Below are positions 12,469 through 23,165 of a stretch of 64,000 nt of DNA, piece after piece. The position numbers and the translations under genes are program-made. The notes below the pieces were generated by a model that was given only the letters and a program-made list of their open reading frames with translations, did no database searches and was not told the DNA's origin. Source of the DNA: Labia minor (taxonomy: Eukaryota; Arthropoda; Insecta; Dermaptera; Spongiphoridae); assembly GCA_963082975.1 (NCBI GenBank), contig OY720344.1:81518053-81582052 (forward strand). The letters are read 5' to 3'. Each line of letters starts with the position of its first letter. Position 1 is the first letter of the stretch.

Positions 12469-13183
12469 AAAAGAAAGATATCTGATAAAGTTGAGAATTA
12501 TGAAATTTAAATTGTTACTTTATTAAACGACGAGTAGAATTTAACTAACAATTAAATAACTTCAAGAATTACTATTTAAAAGTTATTTTATAATTCCTTT
12601 GTTGCTTCTATTGTTAATAATACACCGGTGACTCGTAGCAACTTCAATTAAATGAACTTTTGTTCATAAATATTAAATAAATTCCTAAAATATTTATAGT
12701 AAATAGGTGAGTGGTCTAATTACAAATTTCATATTCTCCACATTTTGTAAAATTGAATTAAATATTTTGTTTTATTGGTCATATTGTATTACATATTTTG
12801 TGAAGTGAAATAAGTATGTATAATATTTATAATGCACATTTTACTTTATTATTTATTGTATGTTGAAAAGGGGGGATTAAGTGCAACACTATCATTCACC
12901 ACCAAACAGATTTCCTCATATTATCATTCTTGTCAGTTTATTAAATTAGAAAATAAAATAAATTAGAAACTATATTATATCATATTGTAATATATTTAAC
13001 AATAAATCAACAGAAAATCATAAGATAATTAAAAGTCTTTCAAATTTATACTAATATAATATACGAGTATATTTAAAATTTATATTCTATTAAAAGATTA
13101 TTAAAAAATATTAATATCTTCAAAATATCTTAAAATTATAAATAATAAAACAAAATTTTTCTGTTTAAATTGAAACATTGCTA
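12469..13183. other. AT-rich spacer
   Basis: No gene or repeat recognised. There is a G-run at about 12869-12874. Confidence 0.5.
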
Positions 13184-14461
13184 TTGGGTTGATAGATAAA
13201 TTATGACGTTTTTTGGTATGAAATAAAAAAAAACTTGTTTTTTTAATTTTTTGATTTATTCATTCAATTATATAGTATTCACCATTTAAAATAACTTTTC
13301 TCCCATCTCTATACTAACATATTAATGCCTATAAAATAAAAATCCTCTGGTTTAGAAGAAAAATACGAATCAAGGGCGTTTTTCACTTGTTCAATTGAAC
13401 TGAATTTGTTTTTGTATAAATAATTTTGTAACGACCTGAAAAGATGAAAATCGGAAGGAGCAAGATCCGGAGAATAGGGAGGATGCTTCAAAACCTCCCA
13501 ATTTAAGTCCCTCAATTTGTGCTGTGTCGTCATTGTCATGTGTGGTTGCGCGTTGTCGTGATGAAAAATTACCCCTCTTCTGTTGACCAAACCAGGCCCT
13601 TTTTTTTAATTTCAGCGTCAAGTTTCGTCAATTGTTGACAATAGCGCTCGGCTGTAACGGTTTCGTTCCGTTCCAAAAGTTCATAATAAACAATTCCTTT
13701 GCAATCCCACCATATGCAGAGCATCACTTTTTGTTGATGAATATATGCTTTCGCAGATGTTAATGGGGTTTCTCCATGCATCCTCCAATGTCGTTTTCTA
13801 GTCACATTATCGTACACGATCCACTATTTATCTCCAGTTACCATTCTGTGCAATAAAGGTTCATGTTTTTGCCGAGCGCTTAAAGAAACACATGATTCGA
13901 TATGGGTCATTAAATTTGAAGCCGACAATTGGTGGGGGTCCAAACGTCGTACTGAGAAACCATTCCTAGGCGATGATCTACCACAGTTGATTGGTTAATG
14001 TCCATCTTGAACGCTATCTCCCTAGTAGTTAAATGTGGATCAGCTTCAATTAATGCCTTTAAAACTTCGTTATCAGTCTTCAAAGGGCGTCCTGTTTTTG
14101 GTTTATTGGTCAATGAAAAATCTCACGATCGGAATGTTGTAAACCATCTCTGATCTTGTCGAACTTTAACAACACCTTCTCCGTATACGGCGCAAATGTT
14201 TTTTGTGGCATTGTTTGCATTATTCCCTTTACGAAATTCGTAAAGCAAACAGTGTCGTAAATGCACTTTGTCAATGGACATTTCAAAAAATCACGAGGGT
14301 TGTTAATTAGGTGTTAGGCGAACCAAAACTGAACTAAAAGTGAAAGGAAGAGCATATTTATAAGACAAAATAGTCTGGAAACAGATGTATTTGGAGATTC
14401 CAAGAAAAATTATTTTTTATGAGCACCATATAAAAACGTCATAATTTATCCATCAACCCAT
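13184..14461 (-). mobile_element. mariner element 1, complete ends, 1278 bp
   Basis: The terminal inverted repeats match over about 30 bp. The left end starts TTGGGTTGATAGATAAATTA. The right end, read inward, starts ATGGGTTGATGGATAAATTA. Both continue with TGACGTTTTT. A TA dinucleotide lies at each side (13182-13183, 14462-14463), as expected for Tc1/mariner target duplication. Length fits a full mariner of about 1.3 kb. The transposase gene inside is broken. Confidence 0.93.
13309..14281 (-). pseudogene. mariner transposase pseudogene (D,D34D)
   Basis: Reading starts at ATG 14281-14279 (MSIDKVHLRH). The N-terminal part keeps the helix-turn-helix region (KTGRPLKTDNEVLKALIEAD, then TTREIAFKMDINQSTV). 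The catalytic part keeps VTGD, HHDNAQPH and YSPDLAPSDFHLF. The second and third aspartates are separated by 34 residues, which defines mariner proper. It is dead. A TGA replaces the usual Gly in FRSGDFSL, a TAG follows VTGDK just before the conserved W, and at least two frameshifts fall near 13.9 kb and 13.6 kb. The end near INMLV is also altered. Family known: mariner transposases cut and paste at TA. Confidence 0.92.
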
Positions 14462-14463
14462 TA

Positions 14464-15433
14464 TAACATCCTAAGTGATTGGTTATCTATCAAATACTTA
14501 TAAAATGTATTTACCTAAATGAAGTTTAAACAACCCAAATAAATTAGATTTTCAAATCAATTAACAAAAATAATTTTATGTTTTTTCAAATCATAGACGC
14601 TGAATTTTCAATTCTGTAAGAATTAAAATATTAAATTATTTGATTTCACTTAATGTCCTACGGTGTTATTGGAAAAAAATTATCAAAATTGATCAACAAG
14701 TTTATGATTTCAGTTGAATAATTTAATTTTTGTACCTGCTTTTCCAAACCTTGAATCATTATTATATTTTTATTTTAATTAACACATGATTGATTAATTT
14801 CATTAATTGTAAATAAATATCAAATTAAAATTATTTTTCCACATAAATGAACTTACAATAACATATCATGATTAATTTATTTATCATTTCTATTAGTATA
14901 TGATTATAATGAAAATTAAAATTATTTTTTAAATAATTATTCGTCTGTGAAATTTACACACTGGTTCACTAGTAAGTATTTAAATTAACATTGAACTTCA
15001 CAATCTCCAGGTTTTGGTAGCCTTTCCTGGTGAGTTGACAATCACAACCATGATTATATGTATATTAAACTTAAAATATGCTTAAGTAAAAAAAAAGAAA
15101 ACAAATGTAAATAAAATTTTATATAATTAATTAAAATTGTAATAGCGTATCAATAAATGATCGCAAAAGAAACAATTTAATCTTGTAAATATTGTAACTT
15201 TCATCTTTTGTATGTTCTGAAATCAACTATTGTAAAAATTTTGGCTAATAAACAAAAAAAAAAAAAAATTCATAGTAAATATATTAATGACAGGTGTTTC
15301 AAATGAATAACAGATGAACAAAACACCTTTTTAATGACAAAAATAATTATTTAATAAAAATAACTATTATTTTTATACGTAATTGAATTCATAAATGAAT
15401 TTATTTTTGATTTTGTGAATGTATGGGTGTGTA
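14464..15433. other. AT-rich spacer between mariner 1 and CEP19
   Basis: No gene seen. There is an A-run at about 15255-15268. Confidence 0.5.
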
Positions 15434-15656
15434 TTAATTAGCTGAAGGCGTAAAACGTCGATAGACGTGAATTAGGATAAAATCAATGCTGCTGGTCAAA
15501 TGAAGGTTGCCGGTGAGCGAGCGAACTGCGCGCCATCTATAATAAAGGAAGCGAGAAAAGGGCCGGCTGCTAGAATAATTCCGAGCTAAAAAATAATAAT
15601 AATTACGTAGTGCAAAAACAAGGAAACACTTCAATTCAACAACTTTTATATTGTAT
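15434..15656 (+). promoter_or_regulatory. CEP19 promoter and non-coding first exon (predicted)
   Basis: A GC-enriched island (especially 15500-15590) lies just upstream of CEP19. It contains GCGCCATCT (15529-15537), whose complement AGATGGCGC fits the insect CTCF core AGRKGGCGC. A strong splice donor, TAT|GTAAGT, follows at 15657. A 66-codon - strand frame here is not convincing as a gene. The transcription start is not determined. Confidence 0.5.
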
Positions 15657-15729
15657 GTAAGTAATCTTTAAATTTGAAACATTTTTACGATTGTTTTTAT
15701 TATTATTAATATTATTATTATGATTTTAG
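15657..15729 (+). other. Predicted 73-bp intron in the CEP19 5' leader
   Basis: The donor GTAAGT at 15657 and the acceptor TTTTAG ending at 15729 bracket a T-rich intron of normal short insect length. The start codon lies 12 bases after the acceptor. Confidence 0.55.
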
Positions 15730-15741
15730 TAAAGTACGGTT

Positions 15742-16242
15742 ATGATCATTGTTAAACGATGCGGAATCCGTTTCAAACCACCAGCATTAATTATCCTTTT
15801 TGAGGAAGAGGTACATGGTAAAATGAAATTAAAAAAATGTGTCATGCCGATACGTAATTTTCGACGAAATTCCAATGTTAATTTTCATGCGACTGAATTA
15901 AAGGCAAGGCATGTTTATTTAGAAACGGTTCCCATGGTGACCATCGAGAAAATGTTACGACTTCTTCAAGAGAATTTAAAAGGCAACACTTTAGAGGAAT
16001 CATTGGTTAAAGTCAATCGTGAATTTAGTTTGGATTCCGATGAGGATTTAAACAAATTAGATACAGAAGAGTTGAATAAAAAAAAAGAAATTATGGATAA
16101 AAGTTTTAAAAAAAATGTTATACGTCCGGATGATCCGGATTTTATCTATGATAAACGTGTAAATTATGAAGAGGAGGATAAAATTGAATCAGCTTGGGAC
16201 CAACAAAATGAAGAGGATGACGATGATACATTTTGGAATTAG
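15742..16242 (+). CDS. CEP19: Centrosomal protein 19 (CEP19) orthologue, complete
   Basis: The 166-residue product is about the length of vertebrate CEP19. Seen: an N-terminal KRCGIRFKPPALIILFEEE block (residues 5-23), MPIRNF (about 36-41), the acidic DSDEDLNKLDTEELNKKKEI segment (about 97-116) and RPDDPDFIYDKRVNYEEE near the C-terminus. All correspond in order to CEP19 of animals. Known of the family: CEP19 sits on the mother centriole, is brought there by CEP350 and FOP, and recruits the RABL2 GTPase so that IFT-B trains enter the cilium. No signal peptide or membrane segment. The start chosen is the first ATG after the predicted leader acceptor, which gives the conserved CGIRF block at the expected position. 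The coding part is a single exon. The neighbours are transposon remains. Confidence 0.93.
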   Translation: MIIVKRCGIRFKPPALIILFEEEVHGKMKLKKCVMPIRNFRRNSNVNFHATELKARHVYLETVPMVTIEKMLRLLQENLKGNTLEESLVKVNREFSLDSDEDLNKLDTEELNKKKEIMDKSFKKNVIRPDDPDFIYDKRVNYEEEDKIESAWDQQNEEDDDDTFWN

Positions 16243-16361
16243 AAGATATTGTGCTGAAAGTAGCAAGATTATATATGAATATTTAAAGGGTATAAATAAT
16301 TCAATGAGAATGTTGAAATGAATGATTATTCTGAAAATATAAGAATTATCTATTTTTAAGC

Positions 16362-16367
16362 AATAAA
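16362..16367 (+). terminator. Poly(A) signal AATAAA for CEP19
   Basis: Canonical AATAAA 120 bases after the CEP19 stop codon, in an A/T-rich 3' untranslated region. Confidence 0.6.
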
Positions 16368-19101
16368 TATAAATGATGATATTTGTTCACCATATGATTT
16401 AACTTTAGCAGGTTTGTAAAGCAAACATCATAAAATTTAGCAAAACAAAGTGGGTAAATATTTGTGATTTGCATTTGTACATATATATTATTTATTTATT
16501 TTACACATTATTTATTTTTAAAATTATATTAAGTTTTTGATTAATTAGAATTTATTTTATAAATCTGATGAGAATATATATATATATATAAATATATTTT
16601 TGTTGGGTTGGTAAGAGTGCCAAAAATAATCAAAATTATGTTATTATTGTTTTGCGTACAAAGTTAAAGTATTTTCAACACACTTTGATATATATAAAAT
16701 CATAGTAACTTTATATTATACAATTTAATAATCTTGAATTAATAATATTATCAATTATATTATTTATTTCATACTAGCATTGCTATATTTGTTTTAAGAT
16801 ATATTAGATTAGTAAATTTGCTAAACAAATTTTTAGTAATTTTAATTTAATTATTTAAATACATAAAAAAATCAATTGAAATGTTATAAAGATCCAAAAG
16901 TTGAACAAACAAAAGAAATGATGAAAAACATTGAAATGAAAATATTAATTATATTCTCATTGATTTATTTACGAAATGGTTGTTTAGTCAATTAAATTAA
17001 TTAAATTATTAAAATAAATAGATCAATGTATCAAATACATATCCTTCTATATCAGTGGATCTCAACCGATCATGGATTATATTTAACTTCATTTTTTTAT
17101 TTTTTTTTTAAAGATAGATTTTATAATTATCATATTTTTACACGACTCTATTCATTATTATTCATCTATATTTCATATTCACAAATCAAACCGATCCATT
17201 ATTTGAAATTAATCATCAATGATATTTTAATTTTTATATTGGAATTTAATACTAATAAATCATCTGAAAAATTGTATATTTTATAATGAAAACAAACTAA
17301 AATTTATTCTTATTTACATGTCTCTTATACTAAAATCTATATTAAAATCTCAACACTTTTATATACTTATGATTTTAAATTACAATAATATAATCAAAAA
17401 ACTAAAATATTATATTATGATGATTAATAATAATAATTGTCCATTATGTGTCCACTTTTTAATGAATCAATGAAAATAATAATAATAATAATAATATAAT
17501 AACATAATAAAATCTAGAAATATAAAAATTATTTGATAAAAATTATAAATAAAGAAAAAAAGTCAAATATTAATTAAAATTAAATAATTTAAATCATTTA
17601 ATAATGGTATGTGCAATTACAATAAAAAAATCAAAATAAAAAGAATTAAATGAAGACTTTATATAAAATAATACATTTCAAAACTTTTACAAATATTTAC
17701 AAAATATATAATTTAAATAAAAAAAACATTTTAATAATAACATATACACTTTTTGATTTTATATAATAAATAATTGGGCATATTTGGATAAAATAGGAAA
17801 TCTTATCTTTTTTTATTGGCTTCACTAATTTCAATCTTTACTGGCGCAACAATTTTTAATTATAGTTTCATGATTTTTTTTGTTTTTTTATAGAGATTAA
17901 TTTATCTAAGATGATATGATAACATTGAAACTTTTAACTTTGAATTGATTGAATATAATCATGAAATATCAATAAATAAACCCAAATATACTGAAATTTG
18001 AAAAAAATATGTTAATGATATACTAAATCAAAACATATTATATCAGTTTTTATAAAAATATATAAATTCCAATTCTATTGACATCAAATATTTCATTAGA
18101 TGGTATATTATTATTTATTATTTTTATATAACTAACTTTATTCTAAAATATTTAAAAGTCTAAATGAGAAATGTTAAATCAAATTACATATAAACTCCCT
18201 ACCCCTCTCCACCAACAAAAAATATCTATTTGTCTACAAGACATAAATTTAATTTTATTAAATTATATACTATTAAACGAGAAAAATGTTTGGATAAATA
18301 TATAAATCAAGTTATTATTAAATATTTTATATATTTTATGAATTCAGTCAATGATTATTAGTTTAATATTAATAAAATTAATCATTTAATATAAATTAAT
18401 AAATTGATAAATATATATATTTTTTAGTAATTATATTTTTTTATTACTATGATATTAATTTAAATAATTATAATAATAATAAAAAAAAATTATAATCAAA
18501 GTTGTCTCAGTTGAAAATTAAGGCATCAATTTGGTTAAAATGGCAGTCTTCTGCTGTATATATTTTTTTTTTATTTTTTAATAAGAAAGTTGAAAAGGTA
18601 TCCAAATAAATCCAAATAATACAATACTTGCTATAGAATTTAATATTATATCTTCATGGAGAGAGCATGCGGTTGGGAAACACTTTTCTATAATATAATT
18701 AATAAAAAAGCTTTTTGCTTCTTTAGATTAAATTGAAAGATTAGTCCATTATACAAATAAATGTATATAAATTGTCGATTAATATTTGACCAATATTTGA
18801 CAATATTTCTTATTTATTTATTTATTTTTTTATAGCTCTTTATATTCGATATATTATAATCGTATTAATAAAATGTAACTAAAGGTCCAATTTTTGTGAG
18901 CTTAAACATTAATTTTAATGATTTTATGATATTTATATTGGCATAAAAATGTACTTCCATTTATTAAATATATATACAATATAAAATAAGTATGTAATCA
19001 TTTATATGTAATTATACTTACATGTAATGTAAAGAAAAATAATTTATATAATAAATTGAAATAGATATATAAGTAATGTGCATTTTCATTGAAAAACAGT
19101 A
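16368..19101. other. Long AT-rich gene desert
   Basis: No gene recognised. 16603-16625 reads TTGGGTTGGTAAGAGTGCC, which looks like one isolated irritans-type mariner end with no partner. An (AAT)n tract lies at about 17477-17496. The 86-codon + strand frame at 17026 is biased to F/Y/I by base composition and is not a gene. Confidence 0.55.
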
Positions 19102-19109
19102 GTTTAAAT

Positions 19110-19483
19110 CAGTGGTTCTTAACCGTTAAAATAGTGTTCCGTGGGATTAGCGCCGGTTTGGAAGAAGACCATCATAACTAAAGATTTCCAGGAAAGGCAT
19201 TTCAAAATTTATATTGACAATAAGTAATAGTTTAATATAAAAATCTTGTATATAAAAAAATTGTAATAATTTTTGAGTTGTGATGGTCTTCTTTCAAACC
19301 GACGATATATATCAATATATATCATATCCTATATCATAAATAGAAATAATGTATTAATTATAATATATAATGCTTTTTTTCTCTTCATTAAATAATCAAA
19401 TATACAAGTAATATATAGTAGTTCCGTCAAATATTTTTGAGGTAAAAAGTGTTCCATCGTTACGAAAAGGTTAAGAGCCACGG
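19110..19483. mobile_element. hAT-type palindromic MITE, 374 bp
   Basis: The ends are CAGTGGTTCTTAACC and, inward from the right, CCGTGGCTCTTAACC. Flanking 8-bp repeats are GTTTAAAT (19102-19109) and GTTTATAT (19484-19491), 7 of 8 identical. Inside, about 29 bp around GGAAGAAGACCATCA (19151-19179) is inverted at 19275-19304, so the element can fold into a long hairpin. It does not code. Confidence 0.85.
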
Positions 19484-19895
19484 GTTTATATAATAGCATT
19501 TCTACAATATATATATATATATCAACATATTTTTTTTATTTTGTAAAATATAAATTTGTTAGCAAATCAAATTATAATAATCAAAAAAATATTATGTAAT
19601 AACAACAATTTTTATTAAAATTGAAAATGAATGTTCCTTAGAATTGATATGAAGAATTAATAAGAAGTTTTTTTTAATTTTTATTGTTTTTTATAAAATT
19701 TTATAATTTTTCTGATTGGAACTGATCTTCATTAAAAATATTAAAATAAATAAATTAAAAATATTAAAATATAAGTTATTTACAATTTAATTCAGGCACT
19801 CTATTTTGAAACCGTTTAATTGGATTTGCTGACGGTTCCTTAAATCAAGAATCCATAAAGTTCGACTTTTTTCAGTCTAATACCGAAGATATTTT

Positions 19896-20524
19896 TACCG
19901 ACCGACGATAGCAAGGGAGGTATTATTTTCACACCAAATTTCACATGTGGAGATTTTTACATATCTCCCCACGAATCAAGCATTTTCTTAACAGAAAAAA
20001 GTATTTTTAGCATGATGTCTGTTCGTCCATCCGTCTGTCCGTCCGTATAGATGTGTACAGCTTGAACGGCTCAACGGATTTTGATGAAATTAGGTATATT
20101 TACTTAATGCATCAGTATGATGGATTGATCAACTTTTGGTGCAAATCCGGAATCCGGAAGTGGTAGTATTAGCGATCGACGATAGGAAGGGAAGGATTAT
20201 TTTCACACCAAATTTCACATGAGGAGATTTTTTACATATCACCACGAATCATGCACTTTGTATTGGTTTTATCCTCGAGAAAAATCATCTTTATTAGTTT
20301 TTTCTTAATTTTAAATTATATGACGTCACCCAGCCCTTCATGACGTCACAGCCAGCTACTACTTATATATTATAAATATAATAAAATTAAAAATATTTAT
20401 GTTATATCCATATCTGTTTTTTATTGCATTAATAGATACATTTAATTGAAATTGTTTCTGTAGTTGGAAATAAATTTACTTCAAACCGTCGGTCGGTTCG
20501 GACCTGGCCACAGGTCAACTTATT
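19896..20524 (+). mobile_element. Family B DINE-1-like element, copy B3
   Basis: Full length on the + strand: ACCGACCGACGATAG at the 5' end, (CCGT)n at about 20026-20046, two 5' modules, two TGACGTCA sites near 20320-20348, CGTCGGTCGGT, then hairpin GACCTGGCCACAGGTC and AACTTATT. It abuts a Tc1 transposase scrap. Confidence 0.88.
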
Positions 20525-20727
20525 TGAATATGTCTGCAAAAATTGCTATGGTTTCGTTAAGTCGTAAATTAGCTGTGCAGTGTGCTTTAACGGTAACTTA
20601 AATAATATAATACTGAGTTATGAAAGTTGAGGATAAGTGTACAAAAATCTCACTAATTTTAAAATTAAAATTTTTCATTAATTAGGAGTCAGCTGGCTGG
20701 CAGCAGGAAAACGACATTATTATATTG

Positions 20728-20890
20728 TGACTAATTGTTAAAATTGGGTCCGTTGCAGGATTTCTTGAGACCAGGTTAGCTTCATTAAGTTTTCTTCTAG
20801 TTGTCCTGACGCTCATATTTACATCCTGAACATTTTCAAAGCGATTCCTTGCTTGTGTATAGAATCTGTTCCTGTATAAACGGTCATTTT
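20728..20890 (-). pseudogene. Tc1-like transposase, N-terminal fragment
   Basis: On the - strand one frame reads QARNRFENVQDVNMSVRTTR, then RKLNEANLVSRNPATDPILT. This matches the second DNA-binding helix-turn-helix of Tc1-like transposases (RRNRF.NA..., NVSVRTVRRRL.EANL.SR.PA..P.LT). An in-frame TAA lies just upstream (ATDT*PINKNDR), and no DDE catalytic domain is visible downstream. It is a short dead relic. Confidence 0.75.
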
Positions 20891-22716
20891 TGTTGATTGG
20901 TTACGTATCTGTAGCTGCGTCCATCCACGATAAACGCAACGGCTTTAATAGAATCTGTTATGAAGAGGTATAAATTTGATCTGTTTAATCGAAAAAACAT
21001 TCAAATAATGAATTTCAATTTTAAGAATATTATCAAAAGAAAAATAAGGATTAAATTAAAAAATCAATATATTTATGAAAATATTCGTTTTAATTTTACT
21101 TTAATTATAATTTTCAAATAAAATAATTTAAATTTATTAAAAAATGTTAAAAACATATCATATTAAAAGTTTATTCAATTTCATTGAATTAAAATTATTT
21201 TTTATTAATTATTTTCGAAGAAATCTAAGAGTTACGCTTTTATTATTGCATTTTCTAATCTACCAAAATAATCATAGAGTTCTAATTATATCACTATTAT
21301 ACAAAAAAATAAAAATTTCTAGTATGACTCATTCCAGGATTGTTAGAAGACAATCATTTTAAAAAAAGAATTGTGATATGTAAAATGTTTTTTTTAATAG
21401 TTATATACATTATTATACATTATATTTAAAAAAAAAAATAAAAAATATAATATTCTTAGAGATAATTATCATTTTGTTAAAAAATTTTAATTAAATATAA
21501 ACAATTTAAAATATAATAAAACAATATTTTTTCAAATTTTTTTCTTAAAAAACAAAAATTTATGATATATGAACAATGATAGCTTCAAGAAATTTTAAAA
21601 TTTTACAGAATTTTTTTTCTTTTAAAACGTGATTTTCTTAAATTTAAAATAATTATTCTATAATATTAAAAATACCTTATAATTTTTTTTAAAATTAATC
21701 ATATACAACTTTATAATATATATTTATTGTCTATAGTAATAAAAATAAAATTAAAATGATAAGCCATAAAGAAATAGAAATGAATGAACCAATTTTTAAT
21801 ATGATAATGATCGACTGTGAATTTATCAATTTGAAATATGTTAATTATTAAATTTGCATATATCATACAATTTTAAAAATCCTCTTTTTATTAATGTTTA
21901 AAAAATATTCTTTTGTTAAATTAATCTGTACATTATGGAATAAATACAAATAAAAATATACAACTATATAACTATTGATATTTTATTTTAATTCATTAGT
22001 AAAATAAATAAAAAAATATAAGTATTATTTTTTAAAGTGAGATCCTTATTTATATACATTACATTTTTTCATATTTCTTTAACAAAAGCAATAAAATCTG
22101 TTGACTTAGAAATTTATAATATATAAAAATAACAAATTGTTTAGATTAATGGATGAAATTATTATTTATAAGTATTATATAAAATATATATTTTGGTGAA
22201 AACAACATTCGAATAAACCTTCATTTCATCAAAATGTCCACGTGTACAAAAATAATAATATTAAATTATTATAAATATATATCAGAAGAAGGTTCTTGAG
22301 ATTTTTTATAATTATAATTACCATATTTTTTTTTATTTTTAATACACCTTGTTTAAGATTAATTTATAATAAAGAGAGAAATAATATTTTTTTTGAATGA
22401 ATGACAAAATGAGCGATAAAATGCGACAGAAATCTATTTTCTTTAAATCACTTAGGAGTCGTTAAATATTGGAAAAAAATGTTTTTATTTCTAACTTTAT
22501 CGCTTAATGTGTCATATGACTTAAGGTAAGATATAATAATATATATCTATGAGTGAAAATATAAGATTACTGTATGTTTTAACCTCTCTGTGTATATACA
22601 GACCAATATATATATTCCAAAAAAACTATAAGATTAACAATAATAAAACATAAAAACCTATGTTAATTTTTGAATAAAATTATCTAATTGTTTTTACATT
22701 AATATTAAAATTTCAT
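20891..22716. other. AT-rich spacer downstream of the TNF-ligand gene
   Basis: Mostly poly-A/T words. The 72-codon + strand frame at 21144 is a composition artefact. Confidence 0.5.
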
Positions 22717-22727
22717 ATTTATTTATT
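22717..22727 (-). terminator. Candidate poly(A) signal of the TNF-ligand gene
   Basis: On the - strand AATAAATAAAT lies about 145 bases after the stop codon. Other A-rich hexamers are nearby, so the actual site is not certain. Confidence 0.35.
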
Positions 22728-22868
22728 TTTTTTCTATTAATCTAGCTCTCTTTTTTTAAATGAGGTTTTCTTTTAGATTTCTTATAAAGATTACTTACAC
22801 TATATAAGCATCTTTGAATTTTAATTGATCTTATCAATCTCTTATAATGTATTTTATGTATTTATAAT

Positions 22869-23165
22869 TTATTCGTAATATTCTAATGAGACTAGTCCAA
22901 GATAGGAGTGTCCTTCTCGGAATATAACACGTCTTTTTGTCTCTTTTTGTTGGAGAAACACTCGATCCCCAGATACTAGAAATCGTACAAGTGAAGTATA
23001 ACAACTAACTCCGCTTACAGATGCAACAGAATCGTTACTAGCATTAGAACTACAAAGTGAAACTTCTTCACCGATAGATTCAAGAGGCAATTCGATTGTC
23101 GATGAAGATGGATGAGCAACTTTAATAGCAAAACTATTCAAACGTTCGGAAGTTAAATAGTACAC
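22869..23165 (-). CDS. TNF-ligand terminal exon
   Basis: The acceptor is TAATTTCAG just above 23165, and the exon begins GTG TAC TAT in phase 0. It codes for the strands from VYYLTSERLNSF to the stop after SLEYYE. A serine-rich loop (SSNASNDSVASVSGVS) separates two strands. A lone cysteine in SCYTS may pair with one in LCSSN, inferred from the common TNF disulphide. Confidence 0.88.
   Translation of the reverse strand: MYYLTSERLNSFAIKVAHPSSSTIELPLESIGEEVSLCSSNASNDSVASVSGVSCYTSLVRFLVSGDRVFLQQKETKRRVIFREGHSYLGLVSLEYYE

Noticed and set aside
16603-16625. Isolated mariner-like end TTGGGTTGGTAAGAGTGCC
   Set aside because: No inverted partner or TA-bounded unit within several kilobases; could be chance.
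17026-17286. 86-codon + strand frame
   Set aside because: F/Y/I/L-rich from base composition, no motif, no splice context.
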